Below, piece after piece: positions 1-8,425 of a DNA stretch of 34,214 nucleotides; the first letter of the stretch is position 1, and each line of letters starts with the position of its first letter. The translations under genes and the position numbers were made by a program. This DNA comes from Pseudoxanthomonas suwonensis (GTDB lineage: Bacteria > Pseudomonadota > Gammaproteobacteria > Xanthomonadales > Xanthomonadaceae). The notes beneath the pieces are model-generated. The model made no database searches. It saw only the letters and a program-made list of their open reading frames with translations, and was not told where the DNA came from. The stretch lies in assembly GCA_030535605.1 (NCBI GenBank), contig JAUNRQ010000024.1, positions 1 to 34,214 on the forward strand. Direction: 5' to 3'.

Positions 1-499
1 CAAGGAAGCCATCCTCTCAAGTTTCAGCTGGTCCGGAAATGCCGGGGCAGGTCAGGTCCGCCACGTCCCGGTTGTTTCCCGGATTTGACCAGCCATGCTT
101 GACCGAGTGTATTTGCCGCGTTCCGACGCGGATATCCGGCGATCAGTGCCGTCACTTGTTCCGGCACAAAAAGCCGGCAAGCTGGTCGATGTCTTCAAAC
201 AAGATGGACTGTGCAGCCAAGAACCGACCGTCCGTGCGCCCCTTAAGATGGGCGATCTCATCAGAAAAATGGTCCGTTGATCGATAGTCGAATCAAGTGC
301 AGCATCACCAAGCGCATCCAAGCCTTGCAAGGGCTGAGTCGCCCCCGACTACTATGCGGCAGGCGAGTATCTCCCTAATTTACAGAAACCCAAGCGACGC
401 AAATCGAGAGAATCGAATTTGCTGATGACAACACCATCCTGTACCGACGGGCACTGGACGTATTCGATAATCATATTTAATGAGCAAAAGTCTGCTGTT
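1..499. other. no supported gene; low-GC left flank
   Basis: This stretch has only short open frames on both strands, none with a recognisable domain, convincing ribosome binding site or family motif. It shares the lower GC of the adjacent membrane-protein gene. Short frames such as 95-280 on the plus strand could be remnants of a decayed gene, but I could not match them to a transposase or any other family. It lies downstream of the minus-strand gene ending at 500, so any terminator for that gene would be here; I see no clear hairpin with a T run. Confidence 0.4.
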
Positions 500-1870
500 T
501 CAATTAGATTCTGGAGGGTCGCCGTTTAAGGCAGATCTGTTTTGAGCCTCCTTATCCTTATGAAGATCATGGTGAATTGCTAAAGCACAGATCACTATCG
601 ACAACATATACATCCCCAAAAAGTAACGCCCCTGTATCTCGAATACGGCATGAACAAACCAAAATGAAAGCACCCATAGAAGACCCAGCAACCCCAGCCT
701 TGGACTTCCTTTTCGCCACAACAAGAACGTCGTACCTACAACACTCAGCATTATTGCCAAGGTTACAAGGCTGTATATTTTGCGCTCGAATCGGAGAGCC
801 CGTGAGTACGCTTCCTCAATAGACGCCTTCTGTGGGCTGACATTGATCCGTGCGCGCACATTAGGCGACTCTACTAGCCAATAAAGCGCGAACGGCGGCG
901 GATGGAAGATGCTTGGAAGCTTGCATCTGACTACAGAAGCCCAATGACCAAAAGGCTTCTCCTTTAATCTGCCAAGTATGGCTTCATGTGGCGGCTTACT
1001 CAGATCCTGTCTAGCTGCTTTTGAAGCTTCTAGTGACCATGCGCCGCAACCAACTCCGTCAGATGACGTCAAAAGCCCACCATATAACGTGACAGCTGAG
1101 TTGGTTCGAATCGCCTCACTGCGCCCACCAAGTTCACGAAGACTAGAATCGAATGCAAACCCCAACGTCGCACCAGCAAAAAGTGTCAGAATCAAAATTC
1201 TTGAAACAATCTCGTTGGACACTTTTCGTCGTCGGAGAAAAAACGCTGGCAGAATGAACAATCCCGCCATCGTCCAGCAGATCAACGCATACTGCGGCTT
1301 CGTTGATACCCCTGCAGCGATAAGAATCACCGCCATAGCGATGCTTAGCGACTGCGCCAATCCCTTCGGGGCAGCCATTACAGCGACCATGCCCGAGGCT
1401 ACTAAGGTCGTTGCGATCAAATCAAGCTGGACGATTCCAAAGAATGGGGCGATCAGTAGAAGATAGAACGCGAGTAACAGTGATAGGTATTTTCCATTTG
1501 AAATGTCGATACGCCGCATCAACACTAGCAACACGACGACTGAAGCCAGATTAAGCAGTAGAGCGGAAGATACAGGCGACCAACCAAGCGCCTTTGGGAT
1601 TGCTAGCAACCACAAACCCGCGCCTCCACGTTCATAGGCCGACACCTGACCTGCTGCAGCCCAGTAATAGCCCCAATCGCTGTGAGGTTCTGGCTGCAGC
1701 CATAATGCAATCGACAAGCCGATGCCTGCGATTAGTACAAATTCGGCCAAAATCAGACTTCTACCCTCCAATACCCGAACTGTGGCAGAGGGAATCCAAG
1801 CTCTAGAGGCCCTAAGAAGTTGATCGTGATCTGACCCGGGCCCAGGAGAAGAAGGGAAAATAGATTTCAC
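500..1870 (-). CDS. polytopic membrane protein, GT-C glycosyltransferase-like
   Basis: A 456-residue integral membrane protein with about ten hydrophobic segments; the first is near residues 38-58. Directly after it comes a loop with an acidic and aromatic motif (SDWGYYW, Asp65), the place where GT-C enzymes that use polyprenyl-linked sugars carry their catalytic acid. That placement, the large loop near residues 255-365 and the overall layout suggest a GT-C-type sugar transferase or a related mannosyltransferase-like protein; I cannot name a substrate. The start is GTG, overlapping the stop of the upstream gene by four bases (GTGA), so translation is probably coupled to the secreted DUF4434-like protein. 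Base composition is clearly lower in GC than the housekeeping genes to the right, suggesting transfer. It could also be an EpsG/Wzy-like membrane protein. Confidence 0.6.
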   Translation of the reverse strand: MKSIFPSSPGPGSDHDQLLRASRAWIPSATVRVLEGRSLILAEFVLIAGIGLSIALWLQPEPHSDWGYYWAAAGQVSAYERGGAGLWLLAIPKALGWSPVSSALLLNLASVVVLLVLMRRIDISNGKYLSLLLAFYLLLIAPFFGIVQLDLIATTLVASGMVAVMAAPKGLAQSLSIAMAVILIAAGVSTKPQYALICWTMAGLFILPAFFLRRRKVSNEIVSRILILTLFAGATLGFAFDSSLRELGGRSEAIRTNSAVTLYGGLLTSSDGVGCGAWSLEASKAARQDLSKPPHEAILGRLKEKPFGHWASVVRCKLPSIFHPPPFALYWLVESPNVRARINVSPQKASIEEAYSRALRFERKIYSLVTLAIMLSVVGTTFLLWRKGSPRLGLLGLLWVLSFWFVHAVFEIQGRYFLGMYMLSIVICALAIHHDLHKDKEAQNRSALNGDPPESN

Positions 1871-3336
1871 TCTCGAGATGCCTCCACTTCACCAATAAAG
1901 GTCCAATACCCATTAGGCATTCGAAGATCTAAGAACCGACAGTTCACGCCGAGCGGGGTTCTGTTGCCCAAGACATACTCTTCGCCATTGGATCCTGCCA
2001 AGTCGGCTTGAGTGAATGGAGCGGAGGCAGTCGCCACTTTAGTTAAAGAGGCGACCGTTGGTCCACAGTAGATGTCGAGCGTAACAGGCGACCTGATCCC
2101 CCAACTGGGATAGGTGAGAGTTTGAACACCTATCCAATCAACTCGCTTTATTGAGCCCAAATCAATGGTTACACGAGCAGCGCCATTTATCCCTACCCAC
2201 GTCGGGTCTAGCGGATTACGCGGATCCCCTACATACCGATCAAACAGCTCGTAGCCACTTGTATCTGGATAGCTCGAACTGGGTGCGGTTACCCAATTGT
2301 AGTTAGAGTAATTGAGCGGAAACAGCAGCGCCGCACCTAACCCATATAAGGCACGATAAACACCCATCAACCGAGGCGACTCTACAAAACCTTGCCCCGG
2401 GCCAACCACTTCAGACATATGAAACTGATTCAACCAGGCAACTCTCTTTCCAGCGAACCTGGCGCTCCAAAGTTGATTATTGACACGCTGCGCTGATGTC
2501 GATCGATAAGCGCCTGATGCAAAGAGCGGGTCACCATGATTGAACAATTCAACATCCGCCCACAAGCCTCCAGTCCCTAACTGAAATGCCAGCGCCTGAT
2601 AGTAGTCATCGATCGAGTAACCGCTTCGCGTCCAGAAGAACAGTTTCGCGTTAGGGTTCGCGCCAATTCCGTCCTGCCAGATCTGGACATCAACCCCGGT
2701 AGCGTCTCGGAACAAACGCGCAGCCATCGCTAGGGATGATGGATGTGTCGACGGGGCTCCCAGATACGGAGCAACCATAACCGGCTTCCCCGGCGTTGCA
2801 GCCTTCAGCTTTGCCGTTACTCGACTGTAGTAGTTATACGTAGTGGCGGGGACCGGGCCGGGTTCATCAGGAATGTACCATCCAAGAAAGGCGGGGTGTG
2901 ATCCATATGTCGCCGCCAAGCTGGCATATGAGAGTGCTGCGTCAGCTTCAACTGCGGCCGTGTTGCCACTTCCCCAGAAAGAGGCGCAACGCAAATTTGT
3001 GTACGTGGTCCCTACAACAACCCTCATGTTCCGCGCAGAGGCCGCGTTCAGTATTGTTCCTAACTTTGACGGAAATCCTTTCACCCACTCGAAATCACTG
3101 GCGCTAGTAGCGCACGTGCGCCCAGACTTGGTAACGCGGGTAGGAGTGATGATTATCGTGTCGTAACCAAGATCCTCCAACTCATCCAAGTACAAAGGAA
3201 GTTGACTTACTGGAATATCTTCATCAGTCGCGCTGTAACCCATATGCACGAAACCCCCTGATAGTTTCGCGACTTGAGCATGAGCGACCGTACAAGAGAG
3301 CGTTGCGAAGAAGACTAGACAGAGTAAGAATCGCAT
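1867..3336 (-). CDS. secreted DUF4434-like putative glycoside hydrolase
   Basis: A 489-residue exported protein. Residues 1-21 are a classic signal peptide ending in AHAQ. The ATG at 3336 is preferred over the in-frame ATG five codons upstream because a GGAGG (3345-3349) lies eight bases before it. The region of roughly residues 25-330 resembles DUF4434, a TIM-barrel family related to glycoside hydrolases: a conserved GYDTIII strand, then FLGWYIPDEPG, whose Glu158 is the likely acid/base, and a late VELF strand. The last ~110 residues look like a discoidin-type beta sandwich (RVTIDLGSIKRVDWIGV). It overlaps the membrane protein gene by four bases. Together they may build or trim an envelope polysaccharide, which is inference. 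GC is low for this genome. Activity is unproven and the family assignment is from motif memory. Confidence 0.62.
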   Translation of the reverse strand: MRFLLCLVFFATLSCTVAHAQVAKLSGGFVHMGYSATDEDIPVSQLPLYLDELEDLGYDTIIITPTRVTKSGRTCATSASDFEWVKGFPSKLGTILNAASARNMRVVVGTTYTNLRCASFWGSGNTAAVEADAALSYASLAATYGSHPAFLGWYIPDEPGPVPATTYNYYSRVTAKLKAATPGKPVMVAPYLGAPSTHPSSLAMAARLFRDATGVDVQIWQDGIGANPNAKLFFWTRSGYSIDDYYQALAFQLGTGGLWADVELFNHGDPLFASGAYRSTSAQRVNNQLWSARFAGKRVAWLNQFHMSEVVGPGQGFVESPRLMGVYRALYGLGAALLFPLNYSNYNWVTAPSSSYPDTSGYELFDRYVGDPRNPLDPTWVGINGAARVTIDLGSIKRVDWIGVQTLTYPSWGIRSPVTLDIYCGPTVASLTKVATASAPFTQADLAGSNGEEYVLGNRTPLGVNCRFLDLRMPNGYWTFIGEVEASRE

Positions 3337-3355
3337 AAAGCATTCCTCCATGAAC

Positions 3356-3372
3356 GTCCACAGGGCGTGGAC
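3356..3372. repeat. inverted repeat in 5' leader of DUF4434-like gene
   Basis: GTCCAC, a five-base loop and GTGGAC form a perfect six-pair hairpin. It starts about 20 bases upstream of the start codon and just upstream of the Shine-Dalgarno of the minus-strand gene. It may influence ribosome access or mRNA stability. Confidence 0.4.
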
Positions 3373-3407
3373 TATGCTTCCCTTGGGTACTTATCAAAGC
3401 AGATTCA

Positions 3408-3421
3408 TGATCTTCAGATCA
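3408..3421. repeat. 14-bp palindrome upstream of DUF4434-like gene
   Basis: TGATCT-TC-AGATCA is a near-perfect dyad about 72 bases upstream of the start codon at 3336, in the expected promoter zone. It may be an operator or chance. No known regulator site is recognised. Confidence 0.3.
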
Positions 3422-3594
3422 AGCTGCTTCACTCCCAGTTATCGCAACAGTCTTGCGGCGTCGTTACGACCTTAAGGTGAATTCCTGTTACTCCGCCCCG
3501 CGAGCGGACACCCTCCCCTCCAGAAGGAACACCATGCGATATCCGAGCGGGCGCTGATATTTGCATCTTACGCTCCAACTTTGGCCGTGTCAAT

Positions 3595-3720
3595 TCAGAA
3601 TTGTAAAGGCGATGGTAAACCCCCCGCTTTTAGCGGACGGCAAAAGCGGAGCGAGGCGGCGAGCGCCAGTTTTTGCATCGGCGTGATGCCCCCGAGCGCC
3701 ATATTCGGGGCGCATAGCCT
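3595..3720 (-). pseudogene. IS3-type transposase C-terminal remnant
   Basis: The minus-strand frame ends with a PNMALGGITPMQKLALAAS segment followed by PLKAGG and a stop. This is the usual C-terminal signature of IS3-family OrfB (rve/DDE) transposases, which end in RPNMALGGITP and similar. Only about 40 residues of the match survive, and no catalytic DDE residues remain. The remnant faces away from the istB fragment to its right. It supports a history of insertions between the low-GC gene pair and the housekeeping block. The match is from memory of the family. Confidence 0.45.
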
Positions 3721-3819
3721 GGACCGGCAGCCAATGACGATGCGCCCGGGACGTATCACGAGAACGTCCGTGGTGCCGATAGCTACACCTGACATTCCTC
3801 AAGGATAATCCATGTCCTT

Positions 3820-4431
3820 GGAAATCTGACGCACTTGTTCGAAGTCGAGATTAGCCAGCGCGAATTGCGGAGGTTGAAGCGACTGATGCGCAATGCCAGG
3901 CTGAAAAACCATGCCGAATCCGAGGCAATCGACTACAGCGAAAACCGCAGACTGGATCGCGTGGTGGTCGCTGCCTCTTGACCAGCGCATGGATCGAGCG
4001 GCGGCAGAGCCGGATCATTACCTGCCCTACGGGCAGGGGCAAGACGTGGCTCTCGTGTGCGCTCGCCTTAGGCTGTGTGCAAGCCGATGGCGGTTGGCTA
4101 TTGGCGAGTCATTCGCCTCTGAAGAACTGGAGACCGCGCGTGCCGACGGCTCGCTGCCTAAACGGCGGAACCAGCTTGCGGGCTGCAGTTGTTGATCCGG
4201 GGCGACTTCGGCCTGACCACGATGCGCCCGCGCCAACGCGCTGATCTGCTTGAAATCCTCGTTGATCACGTGGTCAGTGGATCGAAAGCCATACCTGGGC
4301 AAATGCCGGTCGAGCAGCGGCATGGCTTCATCAACGATCGTGTATTGGCCGACGCCATCTTCGACCGCCCTATCCACAGCGGCCACAAGCTGCAGATCGA
4401 AGGCGAGTCGATGCGTAAAATGAAAAGCTGA
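3820..4431 (+). pseudogene. istB: frameshifted IS21-family istB (AAA+ transposition helper)
   Basis: Three pieces in different frames together follow IstB. Piece one (3826-3981) reads RRLKRLMRNARLKNHAE then IDYSENRRLDR, the conserved N-terminal linker, and ends in a stop. Piece two (from about 3973) reads TSAWIERRQSRIIT and the Walker A stretch CPTGRGKTWLSCAL. Piece three (4189-4431) reads LLIRGDFGL (the Walker B region, with Asp-Asp degraded), then PVEQRHGFINDRVLADAIFDR, and the usual C-terminus GESMRK. IstB normally is an ATPase of about 250 residues that targets IS21 transposition with IstA. Here at least two frameshifts, a damaged Walker B and a missing N-terminus make it dead. No istA was found upstream. 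Confidence 0.8.
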
Positions 4432-4512
4432 CAGACCACGAATCCCACCAACAGCGTCGGAGTCCAATTTTCCGGCGCTGGCACCATTCTTTTGCCTGAT
4501 AGCTAGTTTATT

Positions 4513-4622
4513 TGGCGATCTGGCTCTCTCTCGAACAGGGCGGCTAGTTCACATGGCGAAAGGGCAAGAGCGATCAGCTGGCGAATTCGTCCAGGTTATC
4601 TGGCGACAGCTAAAAGTTCCCG
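4513..4622. repeat. probable IS21 right-end repeats
   Basis: The motif TGGCGA recurs at 4513, 4554, 4579 and 4601 after the istB remnant. IS21-family elements carry several short terminal repeats where transposase binds, so this fits the right end of the element. The end appears to run into CTAAAAGTTCCC at 4610-4621, which overlaps the stop codon of the minus-strand cobalamin-binding-like gene. Confidence 0.45.
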
Positions 4623-5449
4623 TGGGGAGAGCGTCCAGTTTGTTGGCTATCTGTGTTCCGGCGCGCGTCCCAACCCTGGATGATGCCGGCGAGCTGAGCC
4701 ACGCCATCACTGACCGCAGCCGGCCCCGGCTGCAGGATCACGGGCGACTTCACCTCGTGCAGCTCGCCGTCGCGCACCGCGGGAATCCCCTCCCATCCCG
4801 GACGGGCGGCCACCTTGTCCGGGCGGAACTTCTTGCCGCACCACGAGCCGATGATGATGTCCGGCGCACGCCGCGCCACCTCCAGCGGATCGGCGAGAAT
4901 GCGATCCTTGGCCAGTGGTGCGGCGGCGCACTCGGGAAAGGCCTCGTCGCCACCGGCGATCGTCACCAGTTCGCTGACCCAGCGGATGCCGGTGATGTTG
5001 GGCTCGTCCCATTCCTCGAAATAGACCGTCGGTCGCCGGGCGAGCTTGCCGGCACGCTCGCCGATCGCCGCAAGACTTTGCTCCAGCTCACCGGCCCAAC
5101 GCGCGGCATCGGCGCCCCGCCCCACCATCGCGCCCAGCCGGCGGATGTAGTCGAGGATGCCGTCGACGCTGCGATGGTTGCTGATCCACACTTCCACGCC
5201 AGCGCGGACCAGTTCGGCGGCGATGTCGGCCTGGATGTCGGAAAAGCCGATGGCCATGTCCGGCCGCAGCTCGAGAATCCGTTCGATCTTCGCGCTGGTG
5301 AAGGCGCTGACCTTCGGTTTCTCCCGCCGTGCCCGCGGCGGACGCACGGTGAACCCGCTGATGCCGACGATGCGGGCATCTTCCCCCAGGCCGTACAGGA
5401 CTTCGGTGGGCTCCTCGGTCAGGCAGACGATCCGACGCGGGCCGATCAT
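4610..5449 (-). CDS. cobalamin-binding-like periplasmic-binding-fold protein (BtuF-like)
   Basis: A 279-residue protein with the class III (helical backbone) substrate-binding fold used by BtuF and iron-siderophore binding proteins. It opens with RRIVCLTEEPTEVLYGLGEDARIVGIS, then KIERILELRPDMAIGFSDIQADIA, a GAMVGR segment, and later PDIIIGSWCGKK. These match the cobalamin-binding BtuF-like group. The start chosen is ATG 5449, just before this conserved opening. There is no signal peptide or lipobox, so either it works in the cytoplasm or export needs another start; this is odd for a transporter component. It follows pdxH by 40 bases and probably shares its transcript. The last residues (about SPHGNF) run into the apparent IS21 end, so the native C-terminus may have been altered. 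Confidence 0.75.
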   Translation of the reverse strand: MIGPRRIVCLTEEPTEVLYGLGEDARIVGISGFTVRPPRARREKPKVSAFTSAKIERILELRPDMAIGFSDIQADIAAELVRAGVEVWISNHRSVDGILDYIRRLGAMVGRGADAARWAGELEQSLAAIGERAGKLARRPTVYFEEWDEPNITGIRWVSELVTIAGGDEAFPECAAAPLAKDRILADPLEVARRAPDIIIGSWCGKKFRPDKVAARPGWEGIPAVRDGELHEVKSPVILQPGPAAVSDGVAQLAGIIQGWDARRNTDSQQTGRSPHGNF

Positions 5450-5489
5450 GGCCCCATCCGACTCAGGCCGCGGCTGGCAACGGCCGGGG

Positions 5490-6089
5490 TCACGGATACA
5501 GCATCCGCTTGCTCCACTCGCCGTCATCGCCGCGCTCGTACAGCCAACGCTCGTGCAGGCGGTACTGTGCGCCGTACCAGAACTCGATGGCCCGCGGGAC
5601 GATGCGGAAGCCGCTCCAGCGAGGTGGCCGCGGCACATCGGTGCCGGCAAAGCGGGCTTCGGCCTCGGCGACCCGCGCCTCGAACGCTTCGCGGCTGTCG
5701 AGCGTGCGTGACTGCAGCGATGCCCAGGCCCCGAGCTGGCTGACCCGGGGGCGACTGGCGAAATAGGTGTCGGCCTCGGCGTCGGTGACGATTTCGACCG
5801 CGCCCTCGACCCGCACCTGCACGCCGTTGCGAACACGCGGCCAATGGAACAGCAACGCCGCCTGCGGATTGGCTTGGAGCTCGCTGCCCTTGCGCCCGTC
5901 CAGATGGGTATAGAAGACGAAGCCGCGCGCGTCATGCGCTTTCAGCAGGACGGTACGGGCGGACGGCCGCCCCTGCGCATCGGCGCTGGCGATGGTCATC
6001 GCGGTGGCGTCGGGCTCACCCGCCGCCACCGCCTCGTCGAACAGCGCCTCGAAGGTCGACAGCGCCTGATCCAGCATCGGTTCGCTCAT
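5490..6089 (-). CDS. pdxH: pyridoxamine/pyridoxine 5'-phosphate oxidase
   Basis: This 199-residue protein is the FMN enzyme that oxidises PNP or PMP to pyridoxal 5'-phosphate, the last step of vitamin B6 synthesis and salvage. Visible family features are [21 protein letters not shown] (FMN phosphate and PLP binding), the LHWPR-like segment [29 protein letters not shown], and the C-terminal block RLHERWLYE...W..RMLYP that contacts both cofactors. Length is usual for the short Xanthomonadaceae form. The start at 6089 follows a GACAAT box very closely, suggesting a short or absent leader. It lies 37 bases after the dodecin gene and 40 before the cobalamin-binding-like gene, all on the minus strand, which makes a small cofactor-handling cluster. 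Confidence 0.95.
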   Translation of the reverse strand: MSEPMLDQALSTFEALFDEAVAAGEPDATAMTIASADAQGRPSARTVLLKAHDARGFVFYTHLDGRKGSELQANPQAALLFHWPRVRNGVQVRVEGAVEIVTDAEADTYFASRPRVSQLGAWASLQSRTLDSREAFEARVAEAEARFAGTDVPRPPRWSGFRIVPRAIEFWYGAQYRLHERWLYERGDDGEWSKRMLYP

Positions 6090-6126
6090 GCCGCCATTGT
6101 CACGCCTTGGCGGCGCGAACGCATCC

Positions 6127-6330
6127 TCAGTCGACGATGAAGGTCACCCGCAGATTGACCCGCCATTCGGTGATGGCACCATCCGGCGACGTCACCGCCT
6201 TGATCTCGTTCACCCAGGCACCCTGGATGTTCTTGACCGTTTCGGCGCACTTGGCGATACCGGATTTCACCGCGTCCTCGACGCTGGTGGCGGACGATGC
6301 GTTGAGTTCGATGACTTTGGCAATGGACAT
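6127..6330 (-). CDS. dodecin family flavin-binding protein
   Basis: A 67-residue protein matching dodecin across its length: [18 protein letters not shown], then a helix, then [12 protein letters not shown] and [14 protein letters not shown]. Dodecins assemble as hollow dodecamers that bind flavins between stacked tryptophans; the Trp in QGAWV is the flavin-stacking one. The role is flavin storage or buffering in the cytoplasm. AGGAG sits nine bases before the ATG. It is first of a minus-strand row with pdxH, an FMN enzyme, which fits flavin supply. It is divergent from aroK, with the shared promoter zone at 6331-6413. Confidence 0.93.
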   Translation of the reverse strand: MSIAKVIELNASSATSVEDAVKSGIAKCAETVKNIQGAWVNEIKAVTSPDGAITEWRVNLRVTFIVD

Positions 6331-6413
6331 CTGGACAGACTCCTGCAGTGATGGGACACGTGGCTCGTTGCCACTGCCCTGACCGTAGCGGGGCCGTTGT
6401 TAAGATGCCGCCG

Positions 6414-6971
6414 ATGAACCCTGCTCCCAATCTCGTGCTGGTCGGTCCGATGGGTGCCGGCAAGACCACCATCGGCAAGCGCCTGGCGCGTTCGATGGGG
6501 TTGACCTTCGTCGACGCCGACCAGGCCATCGAGAAGCGCACCGGCGCAAGCGTGGCCACGATTTTCGAGTGCGAAGGCGAGGCCGGTTTCCGCCAGCGCG
6601 AATCCACGGTGCTTGCCGAATTGCTGCGGGACACCGGGCGGCTTCTGGCAACCGGCGGCGGCGCAATCCTGTCCGAGGACAACCGCCGGCTGCTGCGCGA
6701 GCGCGGCTTCGTTGTCTGGTTGCAGACCGATGTCGCCCACCAGTTGCAACGTCTGGCGCGTGATCGCAGCCGCCCCCTGCTGCAGCGGCCGGATCGCGAA
6801 CAGGTACTGGAAGCGATGGCACGGCAACGTGCCCCCTTGTACGCACAGGTCGCGGACTTCCATTTCGATACGCGCGGCCGCTCCGGGCTTGCGGCCGCCG
6901 CCGTGTTGCGCCGGCAGCTGGCAACACGCTGGCAACGCGGCGATGGAGCAGCGGAGACGATGAGCCCATGA
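6414..6971 (+). CDS. aroK: shikimate kinase
   Basis: A 185-residue kinase that phosphorylates shikimate at the 3-hydroxyl in the chorismate pathway. Walker A is GPMGAGKTT at residues 11-19. The shikimate-binding DADQAIE, the R-x-R-E of FRQRES, the GGG loop in LATGGGAIL and the lid DRSRPLLQ are all present. A second ATG three codons upstream (6405) is possible. A TTAAGAT box at 6401-6407 ends only a few bases before the start, so the mRNA may be nearly leaderless. The stop overlaps the aroB start (ATGA), which gives the usual aroK-aroB coupling. Confidence 0.96.
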   Translation: MNPAPNLVLVGPMGAGKTTIGKRLARSMGLTFVDADQAIEKRTGASVATIFECEGEAGFRQRESTVLAELLRDTGRLLATGGGAILSEDNRRLLRERGFVVWLQTDVAHQLQRLARDRSRPLLQRPDREQVLEAMARQRAPLYAQVADFHFDTRGRSGLAAAAVLRRQLATRWQRGDGAAETMSP

Positions 6972-8110
6972 ACGCGACCGCCATCCGTACCATTGCCGTC
7001 GACGGCGCGGTCCCCTACCCGATCCACATCGGCCCGTGCCTGCTGGAGGACGGCGCGCGGCTGTGCGAACCGGTGCGTGGAGGGCACGTGCTGCTGGCCA
7101 GCGATGGCCACGTCGCGCCGTTGTACGCGGACCGGGTGGAGGCGGCATTGCGCCGCGCTCGGCCCGCCCTGGAGATCAGCCGTTTCGTGCTGCCTCCGGG
7201 GGAATCGGCGAAGACGCTCGAAGGCTTCGACGCCTGCATCGACGCGCTCGCCGCCCTGGGCATGCGCCGCGACGGCTGCGTCTTCGCACTCGGCGGCGGC
7301 GTGGTCGGTGACCTGGCCGGATTCGCCGCCGCCTGCTGGATGCGCGGCATCGACGTGGTGCAACTGCCGACCACGCTGCTGGCCATGGTCGACTCGTCGG
7401 TCGGCGGCAAGACCGCCGTCGACATCCCGGCGGGCAAGAACCTGGTCGGCGCCTTTCACCCGCCGCGCGCAGTGCTGGCCGACACCACCACGTTGCGCAC
7501 CTTGCCGCGGCGTGAACTGCGTGCCGGTCTGGCGGAAGTGGCCAAGTACGGGGCGATCATGGATGCGCCGTTCCTCGACTGGTTGCACCAGCACCGCGAT
7601 GCCCTGCTGGCGATGGACGATGCCATCCTTGCCGCAGCCATTGCCCGCAGCTGCGCGCACAAGGCCGCGGTGGTCGGACGTGATCCGTTCGAGCACGGCG
7701 AACGGGCGCTGCTGAACTTCGGCCATACCTTTGCCCACGCGATCGAGGCCGAACAGGGGTTCGACGGGCTGAACCATGGCGAGGCGGTTGCCGTGGGCAT
7801 GGTGCTGGCCGCGCGCCTTTCGGCGCGCCTGGGGCTGGCCGGCGCCGCGCACGCCGATGCCTTGCAGGGACTGCTGGACGGGTTCGGACTGCCGACGCGC
7901 GTACCGGCCGGACTGCACGCCGACGCCCTGCTCGCGCGCATGCGCCTGGACAAGAAGGCCGCAGCCAACGGCCTGCGCTTCGTGCTCTGGCATGGTCCGG
8001 GGCGCGCCGGCGTGATCGGCGGCATCGCCGACGCGGACGTGCTGGCCGTGCTCGCGGACGACACGACCGGTGACGTCCCGACCGGCGACGCCCCGCAGGA
8101 CAGTCCCTGA
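6968..8110 (+). CDS. aroB: 3-dehydroquinate synthase
   Basis: A 380-residue NAD- and zinc-dependent enzyme turning DAHP into 3-dehydroquinate, the second step of the shikimate pathway. The NAD-binding glycine-rich stretch [14 protein letters not shown] is near residue 117, followed by the [16 protein letters not shown] block. The metal ligands are Glu in GLAEVAKYG and the His residues in [11 protein letters not shown] and [11 protein letters not shown]. It overlaps aroK by four bases. The C-terminal tail after residue 360 (rich in Asp, Thr and Pro) is variable and looks non-essential. The start ATG is supported by the overlap and by a GGAG upstream. Confidence 0.97.
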   Translation: MNATAIRTIAVDGAVPYPIHIGPCLLEDGARLCEPVRGGHVLLASDGHVAPLYADRVEAALRRARPALEISRFVLPPGESAKTLEGFDACIDALAALGMRRDGCVFALGGGVVGDLAGFAAACWMRGIDVVQLPTTLLAMVDSSVGGKTAVDIPAGKNLVGAFHPPRAVLADTTTLRTLPRRELRAGLAEVAKYGAIMDAPFLDWLHQHRDALLAMDDAILAAAIARSCAHKAAVVGRDPFEHGERALLNFGHTFAHAIEAEQGFDGLNHGEAVAVGMVLAARLSARLGLAGAAHADALQGLLDGFGLPTRVPAGLHADALLARMRLDKKAAANGLRFVLWHGPGRAGVIGGIADADVLAVLADDTTGDVPTGDAPQDSP

Positions 8111-8125
8111 ATACGGCGCGCGCCG

Positions 8126-8131
8126 TACAAT
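8126..8131 (+). promoter_or_regulatory. candidate -10 box for leaderless WGR-protein mRNA
   Basis: TACAAT lies eight bases before the ATG at 8140, so transcription would start at or next to the start codon. There is no Shine-Dalgarno in between. Leaderless starts are reported as frequent in Xanthomonas relatives. No good -35 is visible. Confidence 0.4.
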
Positions 8132-8139
8132 AGCCCACC

Positions 8140-8394
8140 ATGCGCCTGCTCCTGCAACAACGCCCCCAGGGTGGCGAAGCCCCGCGCTTCGTCCAGTTGA
8201 TGCTCCAGCCCGACCTGCTCGGTGGCTGGACCTTGTTGCGCGAGACCGGGCAGATTGGCGGCCGCAGCACCTTGCGCCGCGAACAGTTCCCCGATCAGCC
8301 CAGCGCCATCAAGGCGCTGGAGACCGCGCGCGATGCGCAACTCAAGCGCGGCTACGCGTTGACCTTCGCCGAAGGCGCCAACGCACCGCGCTGA
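8140..8394 (+). CDS. small WGR-domain-like protein
   Basis: An 84-residue protein made up almost wholly of a WGR-like domain: [28 protein letters not shown], where [12 protein letters not shown] stands in for the W-G-R signature (FVVRRWGRIG in classical members), followed by [20 protein letters not shown] domains bind nucleic acid ends or proteins in PARPs and MolR-type regulators; the function of stand-alone forms is unknown. It sits between aroB and hemE on the same strand. A TACAAT box immediately upstream suggests its own leaderless transcript. I do not know a biological role. Confidence 0.75.
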   Translation: MRLLLQQRPQGGEAPRFVQLMLQPDLLGGWTLLRETGQIGGRSTLRREQFPDQPSAIKALETARDAQLKRGYALTFAEGANAPR

Positions 8395-8425
8395 ACTGCC
8401 GCAACGCCGGCCAAAGGAATCGATG

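Noticed and set aside
4553..5743. 396-codon plus-strand frame over the cobalamin-binding-like and pdxH genes
   Set aside because: It lies antisense to conserved proteins and its product is Arg/Ala-rich without motifs.
6086..7993. 635-codon open frame opposite aroK-aroB
   Set aside because: It is antisense to two certain enzymes and the product has no family features.
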